A program made the position numbers and the translations under genes. Below the pieces are notes generated by a model. The model had not been told where the DNA came from. It did not search any database and saw only the letters and a program-made list of their open reading frames with translations. This document shows positions 21,619-31,484 of a stretch of DNA of 43,500 nucleotides, piece after piece. How positions within the stretch are numbered: the stretch's first letter is position 1; every line of letters starts with the position of its first letter. Source of the DNA: Flavobacteriales bacterium (GTDB taxonomy: Bacteria; Bacteroidota; Bacteroidia; Flavobacteriales_C; GCA-002722245); assembly GCA_002720635.1 (NCBI GenBank), contig PBJD01000046.1, positions 1 through 43,500 on the forward strand, written 5' to 3'.

Positions 21619-24039
21619 ATGAATATTTCTTACAACTGGTTAAAAGAATATATCCAAATTGAAGAGTCACCTGAAGAGTTATCCATTATACTTACAGATT
21701 TAGGTTTGGAGATAGGAGGCTTAAAAAAGGTGCAGTCTATAGCAGGAGGACTGGAAGGTTTGGTTGTTGGTGAAGTTAAGGATAAATGGCAGCACCCAAA
21801 TGCTGATAAACTAAGTTGTACGAAAGTTGATATTGGTGCAGATGAATTATTAAATATAGTTTGCGGAGCACCTAACGTTGACAAAGGTCAAAAAGTCATC
21901 GTTGCTACTATAGGAACAGTTTTGTATAACGGTAATGATCATTTTAAGATAAAAAAATCGAAATTACGAGGTGAATTATCCGAAGGGATGATTTGTGCAG
22001 AAGACGAAATAGGGCTAGGAGAAAGTCACAACGGGATACTTGTTTTGCCAAATGAAGTTCCAGTGGGTACTTTAGCAAAAGAGTATTTCAATGTTGAAGA
22101 AGACTATATCTTCGAGGTTGATATAACTCCAAATAGAGCAGATGCATTATCTCATTACGGAGTAGCAAGAGATTTAGCTGCATACTATCAATTTCATGGT
22201 AAAGTATTAAAGGCAAGTTTTCCAGAGCTGAAAAAGTTGGAAAAAGTTGGTAACTTGCCCATTAATATATCCATAAAAGATAAGCAGGCGTGTCCAAGGT
22301 ATTCAGGGATAACAATAAAAGGGGTAAATGTAACCGAATCTCCAGAATGGTTAAAAAAGCGTTTAGTTGCTATAGGTTTAGTTCCAATAAACAACATAGT
22401 TGATGTTACGAATTACGTAATGTTTGAAATAGGTCAACCATTACACGCGTTTGATTATTCAAGATGTGGTGGTGAAATTGAGGTTAAAAGTGACTTGGAT
22501 GGTACTGATTTTATCACATTAGATGGACAACAGAGAACCATACAAAGTGGTGAATTAATGATTTGTAATTCTACTCAACCGATGTGCATCGCTGGTGTTT
22601 TTGGTGGAGAAGAATCTGGAGTGTCAAATGGGACCAAAGATATATTTTTGGAAAGTGCCTGTTTTAATCCTGTTTCTGTGCGAAAAACAAGTAAGCGTCA
22701 TGGATTAAAAACAGATGCTTCATATCGATTTGAAAGGGGGGTTGATCCCGAATTAACGGTTAAAGCACTGCAAAGAGCTGCTAATTTGATTTTGGAAGTT
22801 GCAGGAGGAGAAATAGCATCTGAAGTTGAAGATGTTATTGTTGAAAGCAAAAAACCTTTTGAAGTTGAGTTTAGTTATTCAAGATGTAATCGTTTGATAG
22901 GTGATGAATTACAAAAAGATACAATTAAGCAAGTTTTGACAAGTCTTGAAATTGATATTGTGCAAGAAACAGAAGACACATTGTCCCTAAAAGTTCCTAC
23001 TTATCGAGTTGATGTTCAAAGAGAATGTGATGTGATTGAAGAAATATTAAGAATTTACGGTTTTAATTCTGTTCCCATTCCTGTTTCATTAAAATCATCC
23101 ATTATTGTTTCCAAAGGAATCCCTCAAGAGAAAATTGTCAAGGCAATATCCAACTTATTGGTTTCAAATGGATTCAACGAAATAATGAATAACTCCCTTA
23201 CTAGAAAGGAATATTATACAAATTTAGAAGAAACATTAGAAGAAAATCATGTTGAGCTATTAAACCCTTTAAGTAAGGATTTAAATATTTTACGAAGAAA
23301 TCTTTTGTTTGGTGGGTTAGAGAATATCGCACGCAACAATAATATGAAAAATCCAAACTTGAAGTTTTTTGAATTTGGTAAAACATATTTTAAAAATGCA
23401 GAAGGTGATTATCAAGAGGAAAAGAATTTATCTCTTTTAGTTACAGGGTTAAAAACAGAAAATTCTTGGAGTACAGAACCTCTTGGAGTATCCATTTATA
23501 CACTAAAAGGTTATGTTTCAAATATCATTAGTCGTCTTGGGATTTCAAAAATAAAATCCAAAACAGTGCAAAATGAATTTTTGTCAGAAGGAGTTGCAAT
23601 ATATTCTAAAAAAACTTTGATTGCAGAATACGGAAAAGTAAAACAAAAATTTTTAAAGTCTACAGGTGTTAAGCAAGATGTATATTTTGCAAATATTAAA
23701 TGGGATGAAGTATTGAAATTGCTCAAATACCAAAAAACAAAACTCTCTCCAATATCAAAATTTCATCCAGTAAAGAGAGATCTGTCTTTACTATTAAATA
23801 ATACAATTAATTATTCAGATCTTGAGCAAATAGCATTCGAAGTTGAAAGAAAAATTTTGAAAAAAGTTGAATTATTTGATATATATGAGGGTTCCAAACT
23901 TCCCAAAGGTAAAAAGTCCTATGCTTTAAGTTTTATTTTGCAATCTGATGAATCAACGTTAAAGGATAAACAGATTGAAAATACAATGCAAAAGCTTCAA
24001 AAAGCATTTCAAGATAAATTAGGAGCAGAGTTGAGGTAG
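21619..24039 (+). CDS. pheT: Phenylalanyl-tRNA synthetase beta subunit
   Basis: MNISYNWLKEYI; tRNA-binding domain (VVGEVKDKWQHPNADKLSCTKVDIG); B3/B4 and FDX-ACB domains (SKFHPVKRDLSLLL). Confidence 0.97.
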   Translation: MNISYNWLKEYIQIEESPEELSIILTDLGLEIGGLKKVQSIAGGLEGLVVGEVKDKWQHPNADKLSCTKVDIGADELLNIVCGAPNVDKGQKVIVATIGTVLYNGNDHFKIKKSKLRGELSEGMICAEDEIGLGESHNGILVLPNEVPVGTLAKEYFNVEEDYIFEVDITPNRADALSHYGVARDLAAYYQFHGKVLKASFPELKKLEKVGNLPINISIKDKQACPRYSGITIKGVNVTESPEWLKKRLVAIGLVPINNIVDVTNYVMFEIGQPLHAFDYSRCGGEIEVKSDLDGTDFITLDGQQRTIQSGELMICNSTQPMCIAGVFGGEESGVSNGTKDIFLESACFNPVSVRKTSKRHGLKTDASYRFERGVDPELTVKALQRAANLILEVAGGEIASEVEDVIVESKKPFEVEFSYSRCNRLIGDELQKDTIKQVLTSLEIDIVQETEDTLSLKVPTYRVDVQRECDVIEEILRIYGFNSVPIPVSLKSSIIVSKGIPQEKIVKAISNLLVSNGFNEIMNNSLTRKEYYTNLEETLEENHVELLNPLSKDLNILRRNLLFGGLENIARNNNMKNPNLKFFEFGKTYFKNAEGDYQEEKNLSLLVTGLKTENSWSTEPLGVSIYTLKGYVSNIISRLGISKIKSKTVQNEFLSEGVAIYSKKTLIAEYGKVKQKFLKSTGVKQDVYFANIKWDEVLKLLKYQKTKLSPISKFHPVKRDLSLLLNNTINYSDLEQIAFEVERKILKKVELFDIYEGSKLPKGKKSYALSFILQSDESTLKDKQIENTMQKLQKAFQDKLGAELR

Positions 24040-24179
24040 AAGAAAATTTACTCAAGTTTATTTTCGTCAGAAAAATACCATTAAAGGGGTATTAACCATT
24101 CATCTTTACCATGTTTGAGTTATTGGGATTGAGTCAGTTAAGTACGAGCTTTGCTCCGTCAATTCAGAACCATTTAAGG

Positions 24180-24830
24180 ATGTCGGAATTAAAGGTGTTA
24201 CATGCTGAAAATCAATCTTTAGCAGCGGAAGGATTAAAACAGGTTTTGTCAGAAAATCAGATTGCCAAAAAGATATATCGAGTAAACAAAAGTGAACATA
24301 TTGAATCGGGAATTATAGCTTACGAACCGAATTTATGTGTTATTGATTATTCAGAAACCGGGCAGTTTTCTATTTCGGATTTAGAGAATATTATAAAAAA
24401 ATATCCTCAAATAAATATACTTGTTATTTCAGATGATTCTTCAATTGTCAGAGTAAAAAAAGTTCTGGGATTGGGTGTTCATGGTTTTTTAACGAGAAGT
24501 AGTGATACAAATGAAATTATATTGGCAATAACCAAGATATCGGAGGGAGAAAAATATTTTTGTTCCAAGATTATAGATATCCTTGTTAATGAAAGTGATA
24601 GGCATGATGTACTTTCTAAAATTGATGGCAATCTAACTCAGCGTGAACAGCAAATTGTTAAATATATTGCTTTGGGTAAAACAAATAAACAAATTGCGTA
24701 TTTACTCAGAATAAGCCACCATACCGTCCATACTCACAGGAAAAATGCAATGAAAAAATTAGCTGTAAACACTACTACAGAATTGGTTCTTTATGCAATT
24801 TATAATGACATTATCGAGCTAACCTATTGA
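24180..24830 (+). CDS. LuxR-type response-regulator-like protein with degenerate receiver
   Basis: LuxR HTH: LTQREQQIVKYIALGKTNKQIAYLLRISHHTVHTHRKNAMKKLAVNTTTELV. Receiver starts KVLHAENQS (no DD pair) and has GFLTRS where Lys is expected. Natural start MSELKVLHAEN. Confidence 0.85.
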   Translation: MSELKVLHAENQSLAAEGLKQVLSENQIAKKIYRVNKSEHIESGIIAYEPNLCVIDYSETGQFSISDLENIIKKYPQINILVISDDSSIVRVKKVLGLGVHGFLTRSSDTNEIILAITKISEGEKYFCSKIIDILVNESDRHDVLSKIDGNLTQREQQIVKYIALGKTNKQIAYLLRISHHTVHTHRKNAMKKLAVNTTTELVLYAIYNDIIELTY

Positions 24831-24865
24831 TGGTAGGTTGTGTTTTTTTTGACTAGTTCTAGTTA

Positions 24866-24896
24866 TTGCAATCAATTTACTGATTTTTCATATTTG
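24866..24896 (+). promoter_or_regulatory. Promoter upstream of the HmuY/T9SS gene
   Basis: TTG (24866-24868), N20, CATATTTG (24889-24896), 7/8 match to TAnnTTTG. Confidence 0.55.
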
Positions 24897-24941
24897 CACC
24901 TTGAATTAAAACTAAACTAACTAAACTAAAAACTATCGCTT

Positions 24942-26210
24942 ATGAAAAAAATTACTCTAATTTTTGCTGGAATTTTTTCAGCTTTCAGTATGTATGGACA
25001 GGTCATAGATACTGTTTCAACCGGTGCATCCTATGTTAATGATGTTTACTATAGTCTGGAAAATGGTGAAATTCACTCTGTTGAGAGAGAAAATTGGGAT
25101 ATAGCATTCGCTTCCGGTGGTTACGGCTCGACAATATTAACTAATGAGGGAAGTGGAACTTCATTATACTTCTATTCAGGAGGAGATACTTCTGCATGGT
25201 CAAGTATTGATACATCTGGTATTTCAGGATGGACTAAGTATTACAATTCAGACTCAACCTGGTCTATTGGTGCATTTAGTCAGACTTCTACCGGAGATTA
25301 TGATCCAGTATTTAACACTTACGATATGGGTTGGGGTGTCTACAGCATGGACTCTCATGTCGTTTCAGGTGATTCATTGTTTGTAATAAAACTTTCTAAT
25401 GGGAATTTTAAGAAATTATGGATTGATAGACTTCAGAGCGGAGTTTACTACTTTAAATATGCTGATCTTGATGGATCAAATTTAGTTCATGATACAGTTG
25501 TAAAAAGTCAATATGTAAATAAAAACTTTGCTTATTACTCAATTCAAAATTCAACTAAACTTGACAGAGAACCAGAAAACTCAACCTGGGATTTGTTGTT
25601 TACAAAATACAATACTCCTGTGAACTCTCAATATGGTCTCACTCCATATGGAGTAACAGGTGTTCTGTCTAATGAGGGAGTTCAGGTAAATAAAGTTTCC
25701 GGAGTGCATAATGAGGATGCCGATACACTCTCAACATCATTTGTGAGTGACATTGCATCAATTGGTTGGTCTTGGAAATCATTAAATTACTCTACTTTCC
25801 AATATGAAGTAGGAGACAGTACAACGCATTTCGTGAAAACAACCACAGGTGATGTTTGGAAGTTAGTTATGACTGGATTCGGTGGATCTGCAAATGGAAA
25901 CTATTATTTTACCAAGGAGAAAATGCTTTTGTCAGTTGATGCAGAGGAAAGTTTAACTGTTCTGGATTTGTCTACATACCCAAATCCTGCAACGGATTTC
26001 CTAAATATTGTTCTTCATCAAAACAATGCTGATGATTTATATGTTTCTGTTTATACTTTATCCGGTTCATTGGTTTACTCAAGTAACTTTGCAGGTAATG
26101 CCGGACTAAATAACTTACAACTCAATGTTCGTGATTTCTCAAAAGGATTATATCTGATTAATGTTGAAAATCAAGAATTATCTGTTCAACAAAAATTTGT
26201 TGTCAAATAG
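24942..26210 (+). CDS. HmuY-like haem-binding protein with T9SS type A C-terminal sorting domain
   Basis: NWDIAFASGGYGSTILTNEGSG and STWDLLFTKY...TPYGVTGVLSNEG (HmuY-like halves); C-terminal LSTYPNPATDFLNI...LSGSLVYSS...FSKGLYLINVENQELSVQQKFVVK. Confidence 0.8.
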   Translation: MKKITLIFAGIFSAFSMYGQVIDTVSTGASYVNDVYYSLENGEIHSVERENWDIAFASGGYGSTILTNEGSGTSLYFYSGGDTSAWSSIDTSGISGWTKYYNSDSTWSIGAFSQTSTGDYDPVFNTYDMGWGVYSMDSHVVSGDSLFVIKLSNGNFKKLWIDRLQSGVYYFKYADLDGSNLVHDTVVKSQYVNKNFAYYSIQNSTKLDREPENSTWDLLFTKYNTPVNSQYGLTPYGVTGVLSNEGVQVNKVSGVHNEDADTLSTSFVSDIASIGWSWKSLNYSTFQYEVGDSTTHFVKTTTGDVWKLVMTGFGGSANGNYYFTKEKMLLSVDAEESLTVLDLSTYPNPATDFLNIVLHQNNADDLYVSVYTLSGSLVYSSNFAGNAGLNNLQLNVRDFSKGLYLINVENQELSVQQKFVVK

Positions 26211-26230
26211 ATGAGTTTATTTTAAAAACA

Positions 26231-26266
26231 AAAATTCCAAAGGAGAATTTTCTCCTTTGGAATTTT
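26231..26266 (+). terminator. Intrinsic terminator / possible attenuator between HmuY-like gene and receptor gene
   Basis: AAAATTCCAAAGGAGAA-TT-TTCTCCTTTGGAATTTT, near-perfect 17-bp stem 17 nt before the receptor start. Confidence 0.8.
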
Positions 26267-26282
26267 AATACAATAGCTAAAA

Positions 26283-28583
26283 TTGAGATTTAGACTAGCC
26301 ATATTGCTTTTTTTTAGTTCTTTTTTTAGTTCTTTTGGACAAGGCACAACTTATGTCAAAGTAATCGACTCCTACAATAATCCTGTTTCTAATGCACATG
26401 TTCAGTTTACATGCCTGGAATGCAAAAATATTAATATAAAATCAATACTTACAGACAAAGATGGATTGGTATTTAATCCGTTTTATGGTACCACGGAAAT
26501 ATATATATCATGTATAGGATTTAAATCAATTCTAGATACGCTTTATTCCAATACGTCTAAAAATATTGTTTTAAAATATGAAATGTTTGATATTGACGAA
26601 GTTGTAGTCACCGCTCAATATTCACAAAAAAGTTCGAGTAAAGCAGTTCATAAAGTTAAAGTTATTAATCGAAAAAAAATAGAGTCCTTAGGTGCCGTAA
26701 ACCTAAGAGATGTTCTTACCAATGAAGCTAATGTCAGAATAACCCAGGATAATATTTTAGGTAGCAGTACCAGTGTTCAGGGCTTGAGCGGGCAAAACAT
26801 AAAAATATTAATAGACGGTGTTCCTGTAATTGGAAGAGTAGGGGGTAATATTGACTTAAGTCAAATCAATATTAATGATATAGATAGAATTGAAATAATA
26901 GAGGGACCCCTTTCGGTGGAGTATGGTACAAATGCTCTTGCTGGAACAATCAATTTAATCACAAAAAAATCATCTGGAAAAAATAATAAATTAAACCTTA
27001 ATTCTTACTATGAAACAGCAGGCCAGTCTAATATTGACGGGGGGCTTCAATTTAATCGAAAAGTATATAGTTACTCTCTTTCAGGAGGTAGAAATTTTTT
27101 TGATGGTTGGAATATAACTGATCCTTTTCTCAAAACTGATTTAAAAAAAATAGCTGATTCATCCAGATTTAATGCTTGGAAACCAAAAGAACAAAAATTT
27201 ATGAAATTTGCTTGTTCCGGCAAGAACTTGTTCCTGAAAAATAGCATCATAAAAAATATTAATTACAGATTTTCTTCTGATTATTTTAAAGAAAAAATAA
27301 CCAATAAAGGTTACCCAATGGCACCTTACAACGAGCATGCATATGATGATAATTACAATACAGACAGGTGGAGTAGTAATCTTAATTTAAATCAAACAAA
27401 TAGAAACAATACAAAATTAAATTTGATTTTTGCTTATAATTATTTTCGGCGACAGAAAAACAGCTACAGGATTGATTTAACTACTCTTGAGAAAAAATTA
27501 AGAGGCTATCTCGATCAGGACACTACAATTTTTGATTTATACATGGCGAGGGGTACTTATTCAAGCTTCAATGATTCATCAAAATTCAATTATTCATTAG
27601 GATATGATGTGAATGTCGAGTCCGGAAAAGGTAAAAGAATTAAGCAAAAAGTTCAAACAATAGCAGACGCTGCATTATTTTCAAGTATAGAATACCAATG
27701 GCTTCCAAATTTAATTTTAAGACCAGGCATTAGATACTCTTACAACACATCCTATAAATCTCCTTTAACTCCATCATTTAATTTAAAATACAATCTTAAT
27801 AAATGGATATTCAGAGGGTCATATTCCTCTGGTTTCAGAGCTCCATCGATAAAGGATTTATACTTTGATTTTGTTGACAGCAACCATGATATTCAAGGTA
27901 ATCCAAACCTTATTGCTGAGACTTCCCATAATTTTAGTTTTTCAGCAGTCAAAACTATAATTAACGGAAATAAAGTCTTTAAAATAACAGGTCTTGGATT
28001 TTATAATGACATTGATAATTTAATAACATTAGCAATAAGCGAAGGTACTGCTTATTCATATTTCAATCTGGATAAATTTAAAACTCTAGGAGCCCAGACC
28101 CAATTTGAGATTACGATGGAAAAGTGGAAAGCAATCCTAACGGGAACTTATACCGGAAGTTATAATTCACTATCGGAAAATTTAGAAGTTAATCGTTTTA
28201 GTTACTCTCCTGAATTGAGGAGTAACGTCACATATAACTTGAAAAAATATAACTTAAACTTTTCAGGATTTTGTAAGTATTCAGGAGAGGTTGTTGGTTA
28301 CTATATAGACGGAAATGATTCTTTGCAGCAAAACTTCTTAGATGATTTCACTACACTTGATCTGACGATAATTAAGGGATTTTGGAAAAATACATTAAAA
28401 TGGACAATCGGAGGGAAGAATCTACTTAACGTTAAAAATATTGTATCTCAAGGTCCTTCAGGGGTTCACTCTTCTAATTCAGGTTATGTTTCAATGAGTT
28501 GGGGTGCTTCAATTTTTACAGCAATAAGAATTAATTTAGATGCGAATCGTTATAAAAAAGTAAAAGTAAATAAAGATGAATAA
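26283..28583 (+). CDS. TonB-dependent haem receptor (HmuR-like)
   Basis: Signal peptide MRFRLAILLFFSSFFSSFGQ (TTG start); plug NLRDVLTNEANVRITQDNILGSSTSVQGLSGQNIKILIDGVPVIGR...DRIEIIEGPLSVEYGTNALAGTINLITK. Confidence 0.88.
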   Translation: MRFRLAILLFFSSFFSSFGQGTTYVKVIDSYNNPVSNAHVQFTCLECKNINIKSILTDKDGLVFNPFYGTTEIYISCIGFKSILDTLYSNTSKNIVLKYEMFDIDEVVVTAQYSQKSSSKAVHKVKVINRKKIESLGAVNLRDVLTNEANVRITQDNILGSSTSVQGLSGQNIKILIDGVPVIGRVGGNIDLSQININDIDRIEIIEGPLSVEYGTNALAGTINLITKKSSGKNNKLNLNSYYETAGQSNIDGGLQFNRKVYSYSLSGGRNFFDGWNITDPFLKTDLKKIADSSRFNAWKPKEQKFMKFACSGKNLFLKNSIIKNINYRFSSDYFKEKITNKGYPMAPYNEHAYDDNYNTDRWSSNLNLNQTNRNNTKLNLIFAYNYFRRQKNSYRIDLTTLEKKLRGYLDQDTTIFDLYMARGTYSSFNDSSKFNYSLGYDVNVESGKGKRIKQKVQTIADAALFSSIEYQWLPNLILRPGIRYSYNTSYKSPLTPSFNLKYNLNKWIFRGSYSSGFRAPSIKDLYFDFVDSNHDIQGNPNLIAETSHNFSFSAVKTIINGNKVFKITGLGFYNDIDNLITLAISEGTAYSYFNLDKFKTLGAQTQFEITMEKWKAILTGTYTGSYNSLSENLEVNRFSYSPELRSNVTYNLKKYNLNFSGFCKYSGEVVGYYIDGNDSLQQNFLDDFTTLDLTIIKGFWKNTLKWTIGGKNLLNVKNIVSQGPSGVHSSNSGYVSMSWGASIFTAIRINLDANRYKKVKVNKDE

Positions 28584-29592
28584 TAAAAAAATATGTTGTA
28601 TAAACTTAGTTTTGGTAATAATGTTGCTCACTTCTTGTGAGACAGAGGAACAAATTGTAGAAAAAGAATCCAATTCTATTGATCAAATTACGGCTTCAGT
28701 TTTCATAGATCCAGATTATAAATATCAGGTTTTTTATGATTTGGAAACAAATACCGAAGTTCTCCGAAATTTAACAACAGATTGGGATTTAGCTTTTGAA
28801 TGCGGTGACAATGGCCATCATATAAAGTTGAATTCAAGCAGAGGGATGAATGTATGGGCAAGTGGTCAAGTCGATTTTTCAGCAGTCCAATCTTACGCCG
28901 GTGCCACATGGAACTGGGATAATCCAAATGGGATTCTTGACTCAACTGCAATTGGAGATTGGTGGATAATGAATGAAGATAGTGTAATTTCAAGGAATGA
29001 GGTTTACGTTTTAAATCTTGGAAAAGATTCTGAAAATAATCATTTAGGATTCAAAAAGCTTCAAATATTGGGATTTGCCAACAATGAATATCAAGTTAAG
29101 GTCTCTGATTTATCCGGTGAAAATCAATTTATTTCTTATTTAAGGAAAGATGATAATTATAATTTTATCTTTTTATCCATACTGAACAGTAAAACTGTTA
29201 CAGTTGAACCTCCAAAGAAAGATTGGGATTTGTTATTTACAAAATATACACATACATTTTATAATGACCAAAACACGCCTATTCCATATGGCGTAACAGG
29301 TGTTTTAATAAATTCTTACTCTACATCTGTTCATAAAGATGTAGATTACGGATTTGAAGCACTGAATTTTGAAATTGCAGAAGAATTAAATTATCTAACA
29401 GATCAAAATACGATTGGCTATGATTGGAAGAATTATGATCACGATGCCGGGGTGTACAGTATCAATTATCACCAGAATTATATCATAAAAAACAGTAAAG
29501 ATTTTTATTTTAAAATGCGTTTTATTGACTTTTTCAATGATAATGGTCTAAAAGGAAACATGAAATTCGAATTTCAGAAATTATTACCCTAA
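28576..29592 (+). CDS. HmuY-like lipoprotein
   Basis: Lipobox LVIMLLTSCETEE; TDWDLAFECGDNGHHI and KDWDLLFTKYTHTF...TPIPYGVTGVLIN align with the product of 24942-26210. Confidence 0.8.
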   Translation: MNNKKICCINLVLVIMLLTSCETEEQIVEKESNSIDQITASVFIDPDYKYQVFYDLETNTEVLRNLTTDWDLAFECGDNGHHIKLNSSRGMNVWASGQVDFSAVQSYAGATWNWDNPNGILDSTAIGDWWIMNEDSVISRNEVYVLNLGKDSENNHLGFKKLQILGFANNEYQVKVSDLSGENQFISYLRKDDNYNFIFLSILNSKTVTVEPPKKDWDLLFTKYTHTFYNDQNTPIPYGVTGVLINSYSTSVHKDVDYGFEALNFEIAEELNYLTDQNTIGYDWKNYDHDAGVYSINYHQNYIIKNSKDFYFKMRFIDFFNDNGLKGNMKFEFQKLLP

Positions 29593-30657
29593 TTCATTTA
29601 TTATTGCTCTCCAATTCGTGTCTTCCGGAATTCCGGGTTTTCTTTTTCCAAAAAGTGTACAAATGAGTTCTTCATTGAAATTAAATATTTCAATTGAATT
29701 CACATCGCCATCTGAAGTTGGTTTTTTTACGAGCCAGCATTCTTTGATACTGTTTGTGCGAATATGCAGGTTGAAATCTGGATCCATTACATTGTACCAT
29801 TCTTTCATTTCAAGTAATTTTTTCACAGGGCCCGTATGAATTTGCAGCATACCCTTGTTTCCAACAAAAACCATTATTGGCGTGTTGGTTTCCGCTGCTT
29901 TCTCCAATGATTTTTTTACTACATCGTTAGAAACCTTTTTTGCAAATTTAACACCATCTTTTTCGGGTGCCAATTCCAATGCTTGTAATCGGCTTACAGC
30001 ATGCTTTTTCATCAGCGGAAAAAAAGCGTGTGTGTCCTTTAGATTCAGCCAATCTTCTTGAAACTTTTTTCTATCGGGATTTTCATTTCTTTTTTCAGAA
30101 TCAATTTTTTCAGAACTAATTTCATCTTTCTCAATACCTTGAATAGTGTGCTTGTAGGTTTCTTTAATTTTTAAAAAAACCTCCTTGTTACTTTCTTTAA
30201 TCAGGTAAATTTTATGAATAGCAACTCCGTCTTTACTGAAAAATTGAATGCTTAAACGCTCCTGTCCTCGAGCAAATTCAGAAACTGCAAAACTAAACTT
30301 CCAATGGTGTAAGAAAATTCTCAAGTCAATATCTTCTCCAACAAATAATCCTACGTGAGCATTCTTACCAAAGCTGGGGTTTAAGTATTCTCCATTTCGT
30401 TCATGAACCACTTCATCATTTCTAGTTAAGGCTTTAACTTTTCCAAGTTTGGGTATTTCTTTTTCAAGAAAATCACTGAAGTTGACATCAAGCCTGGTTA
30501 CAGTATCATTACAACCCGTGGCTAATAATTCAGCCTCTGAAGTATTTAATACTTTGGCAGCATCTCTTATTCTTACTTTTGGATTTTCTGTTTTGAATTT
30601 AATCCATTGACTTTTTAATGTTGAATCTTCATTAACTTTTAAATTTTTCATTTTCAA
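29584..30657 (-). CDS. hmuS: Haem-degrading/haem-transport factor, HmuS/HemS family
   Basis: Two-lobed HemS pattern: RIRDAAKVLNTSEAELLATG...ALTRNDEVVHERNGEY...HVGLFVGEDIDLRIFLHHW; second lobe MVFVGNKGMLQIHTGPVKKL...WNVMDPDFNLHIR-like. Confidence 0.9.
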   Translation of the reverse strand: MKMKNLKVNEDSTLKSQWIKFKTENPKVRIRDAAKVLNTSEAELLATGCNDTVTRLDVNFSDFLEKEIPKLGKVKALTRNDEVVHERNGEYLNPSFGKNAHVGLFVGEDIDLRIFLHHWKFSFAVSEFARGQERLSIQFFSKDGVAIHKIYLIKESNKEVFLKIKETYKHTIQGIEKDEISSEKIDSEKRNENPDRKKFQEDWLNLKDTHAFFPLMKKHAVSRLQALELAPEKDGVKFAKKVSNDVVKKSLEKAAETNTPIMVFVGNKGMLQIHTGPVKKLLEMKEWYNVMDPDFNLHIRTNSIKECWLVKKPTSDGDVNSIEIFNFNEELICTLFGKRKPGIPEDTNWRAIINELG

Positions 30658-30662
30658 ATAAT

Positions 30663-31484
30663 TTATTTGATTAATTCTTTTTTTATTTGATTGTATTTTA
30701 TGCCTGTTATTATATTAAAATTATTTTTATTTTTTATAATTGATACAGGCACTTTATAAACTTCTTCAAGTAATTGTTCGGTCAATACTTCTCTTGTCTT
30801 TCCTTTGGAAATAATTTCTCCTTGTTTCATTAATATAGAGTAGTCTGAATATTGAGCTATTAAATTTAAATCGTGGAGTACTATAATAACACATACATTA
30901 TAATTGTCTGCAAAATCTTTTGCTGATTTTAAAATTGAATGCTGATATTGAGGATCTAAATTGTTCACTGGTTCATCTAAAATCAATAATTTTTTTTCTG
31001 CTTGTTCTTCACTTGAATCAGGCCATATTTGTGCCAGAGTTCGAGCAAAATGAACCCTTTGTAATTCTCCTCCACTTAGAGTATTTGTGGTCCTGTCTGA
31101 TAAAGAAATTACATCAAGCAATTTCATTGCCGAGGTAATAATTTCGTCATCTTTTTTTGACGGATAAACCTTATAATGAGGAAATCTTCCAATGGAAACA
31201 ATGTCTCTAACTGTATATCCTACAGATAAATTGAATTGTTGATTCAGATAACTTCTTTTACATGCGAAATTTTCCAATGAAATACTCTTGATATTTTTAC
31301 CATTAAACTCAATATCTCCAGTTTTGGGAGTTATTGTGCCCGCAATACATTTTACCAATGTTGATTTACCAGCTCCATTCGGCCCTAAAATTGCAGTTAC
31401 TTTCCCATTTTCAAAGTTTGAACTTACTTTTTTAAGGATTTTTTTCTCTCCAGCATCAAAGGAAATGTTTTTAGCTTTAACCAT
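30663..31484 (-). CDS. hmuV: Haem ABC transporter ATP-binding protein
   Basis: GPNGAGKSTLVKCIAG (Walker A), LSGGELQRVHFARTLAQIW (signature), LLILDEPVNNLD (Walker B), VLHDLNL. Confidence 0.94.
   Translation of the reverse strand: MVKAKNISFDAGEKKILKKVSSNFENGKVTAILGPNGAGKSTLVKCIAGTITPKTGDIEFNGKNIKSISLENFACKRSYLNQQFNLSVGYTVRDIVSIGRFPHYKVYPSKKDDEIITSAMKLLDVISLSDRTTNTLSGGELQRVHFARTLAQIWPDSSEEQAEKKLLILDEPVNNLDPQYQHSILKSAKDFADNYNVCVIIVLHDLNLIAQYSDYSILMKQGEIISKGKTREVLTEQLLEEVYKVPVSIIKNKNNFNIITGIKYNQIKKELIK

Noticed and set aside
24905-24940. ACTAAACTA tandem motif in the leader of the HmuY/T9SS gene
   Set aside because: Short low-complexity A-rich leader, common in Bacteroidetes; no evidence of specific function.
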